Shown here: positions 49,701 through 57,525 of the stretch, piece by piece
Numbering within the stretch: position 1 is the first letter of the stretch
Layout of the letters: each line of letters begins with the position of its first letter
Assembly (NCBI RefSeq): GCF_014205835.1
Contig: NZ_JACHCQ010000016.1
Span: forward strand, 1-64,000
Reading direction: 5' to 3'
DNA from: Pedobacter sp. AK013
GTDB lineage: Bacteria; Bacteroidota; Bacteroidia; Sphingobacteriales; Sphingobacteriaceae
DNA: 64,000 nt
The notes under the pieces: model-generated
The model's database searches: none
What the model was told of the DNA's origin: nothing
What the model saw: only the letters and a program-made list of their open reading frames with translations
Translations under genes and position numbers: made by a program

Positions 49701-51137
49701 GCCACAACAAATGCTAATTTGCCGGTGAGCTATTCGAGTTCAGACACCACGGTTGCAAAGATCGTAAATGATCAACTGCAGGTGGTAGGTAAGGGAACTG
49801 CGATTATTACGGCAAAACAGGAAGGAAACAATACCTATGCTGCAACCAGTGTAACCCAGCCGTTTAATGTAATCCCTTTCAATATCCAGGTACAATCTAT
49901 GGATGGCGATGGTGGCCAGCTTACCAACAATGTGATCAGGCCTAATTTCAGCCTGGTTAACCAAGATTCGATCGGGGTAAATTACAATGAACTTACCATG
50001 CGTTACTGGTTTACAGCAGAAAATTATGCGGGTATAAATACCTGGATAGATTATGCCCAAATGGGAAACAGCAACGTGAAAATGACGTATGTACAAATAC
50101 CAAACCCTGCTTCGGGAGCGTTAGGGTACATGGAATATAGTTTTCTATCTGGCGGAAAGTTAAACGCAAACAGCAACAGCGGGGTAATCCGTACCAGGTT
50201 TGCCAACCAGGACTGGTCCAATTTCTCAGAAGCAGACGATTACTCTTACCAGGCCAATACCGGTAGTTATGGAACAAACAACCGGATAACCTTGTACCGC
50301 AACGGTAAATTGATATTTGGAGAAGAGCCGGCTCTGGTGCCTGTTACTGTGAAACTGAATGTACTTTATCAAAATCAGAACCTCACAACAAACAGCAATG
50401 CCATAAGTGCTTTTGTAGCCATTAAAAATACAGGCAACAGCACTATTGATTATAGTGATCTGACTGCCAGGTACTGGTTTAGCAAAGACGGAACGGCCGG
50501 ACTAAATATGACGGTTGATTATGCCAAACTGGGCAATAACAAGATCAAAGGGCAATTTACAGAACTTAATCCTTCGCTAAACGGGGCCGACAGCCACCTC
50601 GAATTATCTATCGATGGGTCAGCAGGAAAGCTTTATCCTTTAAGCAGTACCGGAAATATCCAGTTCCGCATTAATAAAACCAACTGGTCTGCGTTTAACG
50701 AGTCGAATGATCATTCGTATTTGCCTAAAGCCGCGATGGACACCAATGCACATATTACCTTGTATTATAAGGGGCAACTGGTGTACGGAACAGAGCCTGC
50801 TACAGCTGGTTCTGGCCAATCGGGCAGTCTTTCAAGTACGCAGTTCCGTTCAGGTGTAATCCCGGCACAACCGCTTACTCCAGAGTCTTCAACCAGCAAT
50901 ATCATTTATCCGAATCCGGTTAAAGAGCAGTCTTTCAAAGTGAGGCTTACGCCAGATCTCAGAGATCAGAATATTACGGTAACCATCAGAGACGTAGTAG
51001 GTAGGGTAATGCAGAGCGGAAGCTATCGCGCTGCAGACCGTGAATTGCAGGTGGGTTTATCAGGAAATTATCGTTTAGGCGTTTATTTCGTTTACCTGAA
51101 TAAACTAACACCAATAAGATTGATAGTTGATAAATAA
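43731..51137 (+). CDS. Giant T9SS-secreted alginate-lyase-superfamily protein with CBM3 modules, paralogue 2
   Basis: About 2468 residues from ATG 43731 (ATG 43734 and TTG 43725 also possible). It is collinear with paralogue 1 through signal peptide, lyase domain (about 25-355; GESGRDQGHSHG), concanavalin-like, FN3, beta-trefoil modules, FN3, LamG (about 1120-1335), BIG2-like, putative Ig, FN3 and a second LamG (to about 1790). It then gains three further BIG2-like units (about 1803-2045, the first two nearly identical), and two CBM3-type cellulose-binding modules (about 2049-2200 and 2203-2365; YNELTMRYWF, W.DYAQMG). It ends in a T9SS type A sorting domain (about 2390-2468) nearly identical to paralogue 1. 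It is likely a surface uronate-polysaccharide lyase tethered to plant- or algal-type wall material. The CBM3 pair is unusual for this family. Confidence 0.88.
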   Translation: MMNKYFFMLLSFILSVCFTARSQTFVHPGIPLSASDLNTLKAHVQAGDYPWKQAYDILAADGKSQLTYMPSPFATVSRNPNVNLNQWRGDMTAAFFQAMMWSLTGNEAYAKKSRDILMAWATTQTEFGGIESNLDLGDYAYAYGGAASILRGTWSGWTAENTTAVKNLFNNVYWPRTGCAGYALGPANKGTLSIAGGAAIAAFSDDPAKMAHIVHLMRYIGSTGFKNTLPSGEHGESGRDQGHSHGMWSGMAFTAEVFWKQGIDLYSELDNRLLVLGEYFAKTNTGKPIGFVPFGTTDWYYFNAAPYGWDGGRWGLTLLQSAYNLRKNIPTPYITKRLNAIPRRFDPVYTWFYKSEDNSTATVPAQTQIVPSATKVGTGGLTDLDIGSASPAGSSAYNNNVWTVRGSGTEILTHGADGFHFVYKEVTGNCSIIAKVETAGGGALNARAGVMLRSDLTPNSTQRIWIAVKSGKRAESFMHGWTEVRGGSNWEKAERAIPQDDYWVKIERIGDVINTYYSPDGTSWATEVQGRYEGFTGTAYIGLAVCSNANGVLNTAVFKNVSVTGGQGGVVTLPEAPHSVYAYAGNNQMNLRWLSSFGADSYTVKRASSENGNYTTVASGLAGNSFLDTDVSNGQTYYYKVCAVNTAGTSPDSPADSDTPEAPPVPQVLNSDSFNGVYRIIATHSNKAVEVKNGSMAEGALLGQNTYSSSSNQHWRITPISGTDYKIINLRSGKAMDVVGNAVTNNALVEQRSYSATDSAQIWSIKDKENGTFNIVGKQSQKALEVASSSTLNGAAMNLNRWVDNPNQIYRIEPVTQSDMSSAYLKTLAEAIKLRDTTQTSTTVEGGKFPVAAKVQLNDSITHVQALYNPQSTVFQISDYVTILENAMERYKATMYYYTNTFADGNYYLKPLDSDSLWTKNETNRPLFDVSNPNPLTQMWNVKKQANGRYKIICLSSPLPAFNNYIYEDALFGRNVIAYNDAYNSFNIYGNGTSYAVQRAQNAGNGYWYKGGNQILAVLGNDNDPVPYTFPFRFVPVGTVPISLTASATDGKNILEWDPIANLTYTIKRSTTPGGPYTDITTVNTTTFTDTAVLNGTPYYYIVASPDGVASSPEVSASRNVGKIYLKFDETSGNRCVSSWGTTYGTLTATATRDTGKTGNALKLDGASTSYATLPGGIVSDVTDFTISAWVKMDALTNWMRVFDFGTGTNQYMYLTVQGGTTTANGVTLSTIKYGIKNGGTELGITAPYAFPLNTWVHLAITQSGNTAKLYINGVLKSTNTALSINPSQLTPTGATTGTNLNYLGKSQFNDPFFKGSIDEFKIYKRALSASEIVEGMKVFQTIAFNTITPKQVGSDDFDPEAVASSGLPVEYTSSNPAVATIVEGNVHIVSAGTTVITASQAGDEVYGPVSQARTLSVGITNNTQLTTLMGRPFSYTITNKPLSNFTATGLPAGLSVNATTGVISGTPTEYGTFPVTIGAVKDSITNTQTITLTVKNNVVSNFIVAAGDAKNVLEWDVIQGFTYNIKRSTALGGPYVAVGSTSTPKFTDTGVSNGTTYYYVIAAVDSIGELPPGTVVTAKPAAGQLTYLKFDEASGTRAIDSWGATHGTLATTATRAAGKFGSSLKLDGTATSYATLPTGIVKNLSDFTVSGWVRMDALSTWMRMFDFGTGTTQYMFLTVQQGTPTVNGVKLSTVRYAVKNGGTELNVSANFAFPLDTWTHLAVTQSGNTAKLFINGTLAATNTNLTIKPSQLTASGTTTGTTLNYLGKSQFNDPLFKGSIDEFKIYSRALSDVEIAESLKTAQTITFNALPEKTVTDTSFNAGAVSSSGLAISYASSDTTVATVVNNRIEIKGAGVTTLTATQAGNATYAAATPVSQVLTVNKVAQTITFNALPEKTVTDTSFNAGAISSSGLAVSYASSDTTVARVANNRIEIKGAGVTTITATQAGNATYVAAAPVSQALTVHQVEQTISFASLPAKRIGDADVTLSATTNANLPVSYSSSDTTVAKIVNDQLQVVGKGTAIITAKQEGNNTYAATSVTQPFNVIPFNIQVQSMDGDGGQLTNNVIRPNFSLVNQDSIGVNYNELTMRYWFTAENYAGINTWIDYAQMGNSNVKMTYVQIPNPASGALGYMEYSFLSGGKLNANSNSGVIRTRFANQDWSNFSEADDYSYQANTGSYGTNNRITLYRNGKLIFGEEPALVPVTVKLNVLYQNQNLTTNSNAISAFVAIKNTGNSTIDYSDLTARYWFSKDGTAGLNMTVDYAKLGNNKIKGQFTELNPSLNGADSHLELSIDGSAGKLYPLSSTGNIQFRINKTNWSAFNESNDHSYLPKAAMDTNAHITLYYKGQLVYGTEPATAGSGQSGSLSSTQFRSGVIPAQPLTPESSTSNIIYPNPVKEQSFKVRLTPDLRDQNITVTIRDVVGRVMQSGSYRAADRELQVGLSGNYRLGVYFVYLNKLTPIRLIVDK
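49137..49634 (+). repeat. Tandem repeat encoding two BIG2-like units
   Basis: Two near-identical units of about 249 bp (83 codons) start at 49137 and 49386, each opening with GC(A/G)CA(A/G)ACCATTACC. The long runs of identical bases at synonymous sites indicate recent duplication within the second giant lyase gene. Confidence 0.8.
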
Positions 51138-51147
51138 AAGATTACCA

Positions 51148-51528
51148 GAGACTGTATCATAGGGGGTAATTTCAGCTCTAACTTGTTACGTTGAGCTCAG
51201 CTTGTACTGAGCTCAACGAAGTATCGAAACGCCATTAAGATATTTAAAGGAGGCCCTTCGACAAGCTACCATTGACAGGCCCAGTGGAAAAATCGTCATC
51301 TCGACCGAAGCAAAGCGGAGTGGAGAGATCTTTGAACTATGTTACCAAAAGTTTAAAGATTTTGCTTCGCAGAGCCTTCGGGTTCTCCATTACGCTACCG
51401 ATGAAAAATCGGCAAGCTTCAGTCGAAATGACGATATTATTTCTTTTAAATTCACCTGTCACTAATATTGATTTTTATACAATAAATTATCCCTAAGGAT
51501 GACAATTTACACTTTATGATACAGCCTC
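51148..51528. repeat. Composite inverted-repeat (MITE-like) element with 14-bp termini
   Basis: GAGACTGTATCATA (51148-51161) and TATGATACAGCCTC (51515-51528) are inverted copies with one mismatch, enclosing 381 bp. Inside are a perfect 12-bp hairpin (CGTTGAGCTCAG 51189-51200, CTGAGCTCAACG 51207-51218) and a nested repeat pair (CGTCATCTCGACCGAAG 51294-51310, CTTCAGTCGAAATGACG 51417-51433). No transposase is encoded and no target duplication is obvious. It lies between two convergent genes; the remaining sequence to 51670 shows nothing else. Confidence 0.65.
51189..51218. other. Strong 12-bp hairpin inside the composite element
   Basis: CGTTGAGCTCAG and CTGAGCTCAACG with a 6-nt loop, perfect pairing. 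Located about 50 bp past the stop of the second giant lyase, it could also serve as its terminator. Confidence 0.6.
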
Positions 51529-51670
51529 TTAATAAAATAGGAGAGAACTACCAGAAGCAAAAACAGGTTTTAGGTATGGGGAAAAGCTATAAGGTATTTC
51601 TCCTATTTGATATTAAGTTATTGGCCACAGGTTACAAAGAAAATTGCTTCTGTAATCAATCACAACATCG

Positions 51671-53515
51671 TTAAAAATCTCTTAGCGTAGCATATACACC
51701 ATAAGATTGCGCATCTATATCATATAGCGGTCTGAGTACATAATCCTTATTAAATTTTTTAAGTCGGAAGGTATTGTTGCTGCGATCCAATACAGTAAGG
51801 TTTTTCAGCAGATCATCTGCCTCACCTTTCAAAATCACTTCGTTTCCCGTTTCAAAGGCCAGTAAAGCCGGACCATAGGAAATGGATATTACCTGTGGAC
51901 TGTTTGGCATTTGTTTTACCTGAAAACCATAGTGAAATATAAGTTCTACCTGGTCGTTATCTTTCCAGATCCTGTTGAGGTCTAAATAAGATCCAGCTTT
52001 TGCGTTAACAGATAACTTCTTTTTATTTATATATACTTCTGTACCCTGGGCCCATGATGGGACGAACAGTTTAAGTGAAAAACCAATGCTCTTTTTTGTT
52101 TTGACCAGAAAGTTTACAAGGGAATCTTTTGGCAATTCTCCTTTTTGCTCCAGGCTAATACTTTTCCCCTTCCACTCAACCTTTGAGGGCACGTAAAGGT
52201 TTACATAAAGTGCCGAATCATTGTGGTAATAAATCCGGGTATTGAGCTGGGCGAAAGCTTCAGAACAGGAACCGGTACAGCAGGCATAATCTTCTTCCTT
52301 GAGGTATTTTTTGTTTCGGGGCGAGCCCAGCGGCAAATGATAAATAAATGCGCCGGTACTATGGCTTTGCGCAGGGAGCACCGCATTATAAAACATGTTC
52401 ATGTAGGCATCTGCATACTTGGCATCAGCTGTCCAGGTAAAAAGGCTCGAAGTTAGTTTTTGCGTATTATGCGAAACGCAGCTCTCTGCAATTTCTTTGG
52501 TAAGCGTGAAAAGATGCCCCGGTTCACCCCAATGTTCGGCGGTAAGGGAAGTTGGGGTGGTAACATTTGGTCTGGGGCCGCTGCTGGTGCCATTAACGTA
52601 TGCATGGCCTTTCATCAGTATTTCCCAGAAATTTATCGCCGCTTCACGATAGCGGATATCGCCGGTAGTATTGTAACCTTCAGAAAATCCGTTAACCAGC
52701 ACCAAATGGGTATTGGAATGAAGCCCGGAGAGGATATCGCGGTTCTGTACAAGTGGATTGAAAAACCATTGAGGATCGAAAATTTTTGCCAGTGCCAGAT
52801 GTTTTGGATCCTTGGAAATAGCATATAGTTTATATAAAACCTCGTTCATTGCACCCATCTCGTTCTGAGGATTTGCATCCACCGTATACATCATTCTTTC
52901 TTGTGTTTCCCTGGGCAATGCTGCCATCCGCTTATCTACATAAGCAGCCATCCCCAAAAGTATTTCGTAAGCCTTTTTGTTTTGCGTGTGGATATAAACA
53001 TCAAGCATACCTTGCATAATCTTTTGATAGGTATAATACGGCGCCCAAACCCCTGTAAACTTGGTCTCCAAGGTTTTAAAATCTTTATCTGGAAAGGCAC
53101 TCAGGTAGCCATTTCCAAAAGCTTTCTGGCATTTATAAAGCTCATCGATCATGTATTTTAACCTCGATGTAAGTTCGGGTTGGTGGTACTTTTCTACCAG
53201 ATGGGAAACCGCAGAAAGGTAGTGGCCCACAAAATGCCTGCGCAGGCCAATACTGGGCGCTTCCCATCCTCCAAGTGGTTTGGCAGTAGAGGGGAGGCCT
53301 GCAGTAAGCCTGAAATTATGCAATAACCTATCGGGTTTCTGTGCGTTTAGAAATGAAATATCCAGTTCTTCGCGGTGTTTAACCTCAGAAATACCCAGGC
53401 TCACCTCCTGATCGCCAAAAGGTGACACGGCGGTCTTTAAAACTGCAGAGACCTGAGAAAAACAATTTAAAGTAGCGAAGGTAAAAAGGAAGGATATAAA
53501 TAGATTTTTATGCAT
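51671..53515 (-). CDS. GH127/GH146-type beta-L-arabinofuranosidase-like glycoside hydrolase
   Basis: 614 residues from ATG 53515, which gives a clean signal peptide (MHKNLFISFL to about 21). The frame stays open upstream to 53692, but that extension is AT-rich and unlike the family. It has the (alpha/alpha)6 fold signatures of the DUF1680/GH127 group: APSIGLRRHFVGHYLSA, GNGYLSAFP, W.PYYTYQKIMQGM. Likely catalytic/zinc residues are E327 (AEHWG), E344-x-C346 (ESC) and C412/C413 (ACCTGS), mirroring the Glu/Cys set of characterised GH127 enzymes, where a Cys is the nucleophile. It would remove beta-L-arabinofuranose from glycans or glycoproteins. It is convergent with the second giant lyase and divergent from the downstream susC. 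Confidence 0.88.
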   Translation of the reverse strand: MHKNLFISFLFTFATLNCFSQVSAVLKTAVSPFGDQEVSLGISEVKHREELDISFLNAQKPDRLLHNFRLTAGLPSTAKPLGGWEAPSIGLRRHFVGHYLSAVSHLVEKYHQPELTSRLKYMIDELYKCQKAFGNGYLSAFPDKDFKTLETKFTGVWAPYYTYQKIMQGMLDVYIHTQNKKAYEILLGMAAYVDKRMAALPRETQERMMYTVDANPQNEMGAMNEVLYKLYAISKDPKHLALAKIFDPQWFFNPLVQNRDILSGLHSNTHLVLVNGFSEGYNTTGDIRYREAAINFWEILMKGHAYVNGTSSGPRPNVTTPTSLTAEHWGEPGHLFTLTKEIAESCVSHNTQKLTSSLFTWTADAKYADAYMNMFYNAVLPAQSHSTGAFIYHLPLGSPRNKKYLKEEDYACCTGSCSEAFAQLNTRIYYHNDSALYVNLYVPSKVEWKGKSISLEQKGELPKDSLVNFLVKTKKSIGFSLKLFVPSWAQGTEVYINKKKLSVNAKAGSYLDLNRIWKDNDQVELIFHYGFQVKQMPNSPQVISISYGPALLAFETGNEVILKGEADDLLKNLTVLDRSNNTFRLKKFNKDYVLRPLYDIDAQSYGVYATLRDF

Positions 53516-54570
53516 CAGTGTTGAATAATTATGAATATAGACAATAAATAATAGAATGGATACCCTAGAGCACCTGCACTTAGCTGATAAAGGTTTAAAA
53601 CTTTTTCCCATAAAGAAACTAAAATATAGAATAGCCCATATTTTGTAAAACAAAAAGCATAATAATTGCATCAGGCGTAACCTTTTACGCATATAAAACC
53701 TGAACTCGATAATTATTAATTAAAAACTGTTTAATGAATGTCCTTGATTAGACGAATTCGTCATGGTGAGTTTTTTTACGAGTAGAAATAGAATTTTCAA
53801 TTGTCTTGTAGTTACTAACATGAGTTCAATTAATAATCTGTTCTGAAAATGTTTTACGAATGGCTTTCTTTTCTGATCGTCATCCTGACCTGTAGCAAAG
53901 CGGAAAGCTATGATTAAACCGAGCCTTAAGCGAGTTCACTGAAGGTAATTTATCTCAGGGGGTATTTTGCAGGAAAGATGCTGACCACGAAGTAGCTATT
54001 AGGCCTTTAAAACAATAAAAACTGCTAATAAAATAAATTCAGCATGACGATCGCCTTAGGAATGTGTGCTAAAAACAAATATAGAATTAACAAAAGATAT
54101 GTCCACAAGGTAAATGCCTGCATTGTAATGGGTTGTATACCCGGGGCTGATCAACTTTGTCTCATCGCAGGTTACTTTTCGAATACCTATCGATAAATAT
54201 TTATTTTTTTTAAAATAAACAGAGTATTAAATCAGATCAGTAGTGTCTATTGGGTAAATAGCCTGAAAAAGCTATAGATGAGATGTTGAAGAGCTTTGAT
54301 CTTCGCCCTTACGATCGGAAATATTAAAGACTGAAAATTTAAATTTTCACAATACTGTATATCACATTTGCAATAGCAAATTAAACAGCGGGGAACAAGA
54401 TAAATACCGATCAAATTGGGCGCAGATTAATTCAGAACCATTCATCACACGGAGACTTAACTTACCTCCGAATAAATAACTAACCAATATAGACCAGTTA
54501 AATCTAAAATGTTCAAAAATATCTTTTAGAGCTAACCGTCCTAAAAACTTTTATTATCAACGAACAAACT
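53516..54570. other. Repeat-rich intergenic region upstream of susC
   Basis: 1055 bp with no supported gene. 53516-53700 must hold the promoter of the GH127-like gene. 53700-54060 is made of repeat elements related to that at 43491-43639, including a partial copy (53745-53820, shares TTTTACGAGTAGAAATAGAATTTTC-like text in under-20-base blocks) and the element at 53875-54052. 54060-54570 is AT-rich, presumably carrying the promoter for the downstream SusC operon, but no clear consensus was found. Confidence 0.5.
53875..54052. repeat. MITE/REP-like inverted-repeat element C
   Basis: 178 bp bounded by GATCGTCATCCTGA (53875-53888) and TCAGCATGACGATC (54039-54052), inverted with one mismatch. Internally it shares GAGCCTTAAGCGAG, CTGAAGGTAATTTAT and GCAGGAAAGATGCTGA-type text with element A. 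Non-coding; no transposase. Confidence 0.65.
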
Positions 54571-57516
54571 ATGCGTATTATTGTTGTTTTGTGTGTTTTT
54601 TTGTTGAGCTTTTTAAGTACTGCAAGTGCGGTTCAAAAAGTTCAATCTGATTCACTTTCGAATAAAAAGCCTTTAGAAGATACTTCGAAAGTCTTGATGA
54701 AAAAGCAACCGACCAAGTCAAAGGGGTTTCAGAGCGTTTCTGTACCTATAAAATCTAAATTTCCTGCTAATAGTATACAGCAATATCTAAAAGGAAATGC
54801 TTCAGGATTATATGCTACCGAGGCCAGTGGTGAGCCAGGCACCTACCAGTATATGTTTATTCGTGGTACGTCTACCCCTTTGATTACTCAGGAAGATGTG
54901 TTAAAAAACCAGCCATTAGTGGTTATTGATGGATTGCCTGTTCTTTCATACGAAAACCCATATGTTTATGATATACAACGTCCTGATTATAGTTTTAATA
55001 GAATTGGCCCTTCAACTAATCTGCTTGCAGGGCTCAATATTGCTGATATAGAGTCGGTAGAAGTATTAAAAGATTTGTCTAAAACAGCAATCTACGGACC
55101 CCGTGGAGCGAACGGTGTAATTTATATCCGAACAAGAGCCGGATCGACAACATCAAATATGAGTTTTAACTCTTCTTTTGGTGTTGCTGCAAAACCTTCA
55201 ATTACGACATTAAACGGGGGCTACGAAGATAGTTTCAGACAACGCTTTTACAGCCGGTATGCTACTCCTGCACAGTTACAGTCTTATCCTGGTTTTTTAC
55301 GGGATTCAATTACCACCAAATATTATGGAGAGTCATCCTGGGCAGATGCTTACTATAAAGATGCCTTAATATACAATGCCGATGCGCTGATGTCTGGAGG
55401 ATCTAAGAGAGCTACTTTTAAATTTAACGTTGGAACTCAAAAAAGCTCGGGTAACGCAGACGAGACGTCTTTGAATAAATATTATACGTCTATTGACCTG
55501 AATATTATACCAAGAAGCTGGATAGTGGTAAGCGCTAACATAAAAGGTACCAGGTTAGACCGGAACCGGAACAGATATAACAGGGACCGGCTTGCCGAGG
55601 TAGGATATTTACCAGACCTGACAGAGGCTCCGGCACCAAATATTGACAGTTACAATTCGTTCATCAATGAGTTTGACAAAGGGTTCGATAAGAATTATAA
55701 TAATATTGCGAATGGTTTTTTAAATGTGGCCATCAAGCTGCCTTTACAAATCGACTACAATACACGTTTCGGGGTGAGTTACAATGAAGGGGGAAGAGAC
55801 CTGTTTTATCCGAGTACCTTATTAGACAATTCGAACTATGCATCCAACTATTTTGGCCTTAGCCAGCGCCTGGTTTATGATCATTCACTCAATTACAAAA
55901 TAGACCTGAAGTCGAAACACGCTTTTGATTTTTCGGTAGGTAGTTCTATACAATGGGATAAAGATAGATACAGCTATTCTTATGCCTATAAGGGAGTTAG
56001 TGACTATTTAAAGGTGAATTTGCTCAAAGCGGGTAGTTTTAGCTCTAATGGGGCTTTTAAAGACCAGCTAACTTTCAAGTTTCTTGACCAAACCGCTACA
56101 AACCTTTTAGCTTTTTATGCTGCCACAACCTATAAGTTTAAAGATTTTTACAGTGCAAGTTTATTGCTCAGAACGGATGGCGCATCCAATATGCAACCGG
56201 TTCACCGCTGGTTCTTTTCTCCGGTTCTTTCTGGCGCCTGGGACATCAAAAAACATAAACTCTCAAAGTCTCCCATAATTTCGGCCTTAACGCTCAAAGC
56301 CAGCGTGGGGCGCATTGGTATTGCTCAACTGACCGATCGCATTTCATTGGGAACACAATATGCATCAGAAGCTGGCTGGAAAAATGATCTCAGAATTCCT
56401 TCCTACCTGAATACTGCCACATTAATGAGGTCTTATTTATATGGATACCTGGGTTATGACATACCATGGAGTTATAACGAGCAGTTAAGCGCGGGGGCAA
56501 GCTTTGGTTTTTTTAAAAACAGGATCGTAGGAGAGCTGAGCTTTTATTCAACAACAACAAAAAACCAGTTGATTAACATTCCGGGTGCTGCAGAGTATGG
56601 CTACACAGGGTTATTTCAGCCAGGTATGGACATTAATAACAAAGGGGTCGATTTATTTTTATCTGCAGATATTTTAAAATCTGCTGCAAAGAAAAGTTTT
56701 AACTGGAACTCTTCTATCAATCTGAATTTTAATCGCAATACCTTAAAAGCTTTACCTGGCGGTTTATCCGAAATCATAATAGGTGACAGAAAGTTACAGG
56801 TTGGCCAGGCCGCTGATCAGTTTTGGGTGTTAAAAAACAATGGCATATACAATGCCGATGACGAGGTTCCTGTAAACCCAGCTACGGGAAATAAAATGAC
56901 CTATAAAGGCACCGAATTAAAGGCAGGAGATCCGAAATGGGCTGACATAAATGGCGATTATAACGTAGACGATAAAGACAAAATTTTAACAGGTAATATA
57001 TTACCCGCAGTTTCGGGAGGTTGGAACAACAGCCTTAAATATAAAAAATGGGACTTGCAAACCAGTTTCTATTTTAATTTAGGCAGAAAGGTACTGAATC
57101 AAAATATGGCTAACCGCTTCAATTTCATTAACCTGGAAGCAGAGAATAGCATCAATTCGGTAAAGGAGTTTACCTTTTGGCAGGAACAGGGCAATGCAGC
57201 TTTATATCCTACCTACAACCCCTGGAGTGCGGTTATTCCCTACCGGTCAGAGCAGGATCTGTTTTTGGAAAATGCCTCTTTTTTAAAGCTTAGAAGCATT
57301 AGCCTTGGCTTCGACCTGACTGATAAGTTATTGGGGTCAAATAAGGCAACAAGATTTAAGTCTTTTTATGTCTTTGTGTCTGCGAGTAATTTATTCACCA
57401 TAACATCATACTCTGGCCGTGATCCAGAACTGGTTAATACCAGCGGTATTGATACCGGTTACGGACTTTCCTTGCCAACGATGTTTGCTGCCGGATTAAA
57501 AGTTGATTTTAAATAG
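54571..57516 (+). CDS. SusC/RagA family TonB-linked outer-membrane protein without N-terminal beta-sandwich
   Basis: 981 residues with a signal peptide ending near ASA (about 20). Unlike the other two SusC proteins here it has no STN and no recognisable CarboxypepD_reg-like domain: a short Lys/Ser-rich stretch leads directly into the plug (about 65-200; FIRGTSTPLITQED, LVVIDGLPVL, TAIYGPRGANGVIYIR). The rest is beta-barrel ending in LKVDFK. It forms the importer of the second SusCD system, 9 bp before its susD. Lacking STN, it is probably not coupled to an anti-sigma factor. The glycan-active neighbours suggest a carbohydrate ligand. Confidence 0.92.
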   Translation: MRIIVVLCVFLLSFLSTASAVQKVQSDSLSNKKPLEDTSKVLMKKQPTKSKGFQSVSVPIKSKFPANSIQQYLKGNASGLYATEASGEPGTYQYMFIRGTSTPLITQEDVLKNQPLVVIDGLPVLSYENPYVYDIQRPDYSFNRIGPSTNLLAGLNIADIESVEVLKDLSKTAIYGPRGANGVIYIRTRAGSTTSNMSFNSSFGVAAKPSITTLNGGYEDSFRQRFYSRYATPAQLQSYPGFLRDSITTKYYGESSWADAYYKDALIYNADALMSGGSKRATFKFNVGTQKSSGNADETSLNKYYTSIDLNIIPRSWIVVSANIKGTRLDRNRNRYNRDRLAEVGYLPDLTEAPAPNIDSYNSFINEFDKGFDKNYNNIANGFLNVAIKLPLQIDYNTRFGVSYNEGGRDLFYPSTLLDNSNYASNYFGLSQRLVYDHSLNYKIDLKSKHAFDFSVGSSIQWDKDRYSYSYAYKGVSDYLKVNLLKAGSFSSNGAFKDQLTFKFLDQTATNLLAFYAATTYKFKDFYSASLLLRTDGASNMQPVHRWFFSPVLSGAWDIKKHKLSKSPIISALTLKASVGRIGIAQLTDRISLGTQYASEAGWKNDLRIPSYLNTATLMRSYLYGYLGYDIPWSYNEQLSAGASFGFFKNRIVGELSFYSTTTKNQLINIPGAAEYGYTGLFQPGMDINNKGVDLFLSADILKSAAKKSFNWNSSINLNFNRNTLKALPGGLSEIIIGDRKLQVGQAADQFWVLKNNGIYNADDEVPVNPATGNKMTYKGTELKAGDPKWADINGDYNVDDKDKILTGNILPAVSGGWNNSLKYKKWDLQTSFYFNLGRKVLNQNMANRFNFINLEAENSINSVKEFTFWQEQGNAALYPTYNPWSAVIPYRSEQDLFLENASFLKLRSISLGFDLTDKLLGSNKATRFKSFYVFVSASNLFTITSYSGRDPELVNTSGIDTGYGLSLPTMFAAGLKVDFK

Positions 57517-57525
57517 TTTTTAGAA

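Noticed and set aside
51272..51496. 74-codon + strand frame between convergent genes
   Set aside because: It lies inside the inverted-repeat element and translates repeat sequence.
52223..52828. Overlapping + strand open frames of 77-122 codons
   Set aside because: Antisense to the GH127-like gene, with no independent support.
53516..53692. N-terminal extension of the GH127-like protein
   Set aside because: The added residues are AT-rich codon text with no family match, and a proper signal peptide starts at ATG 53515.
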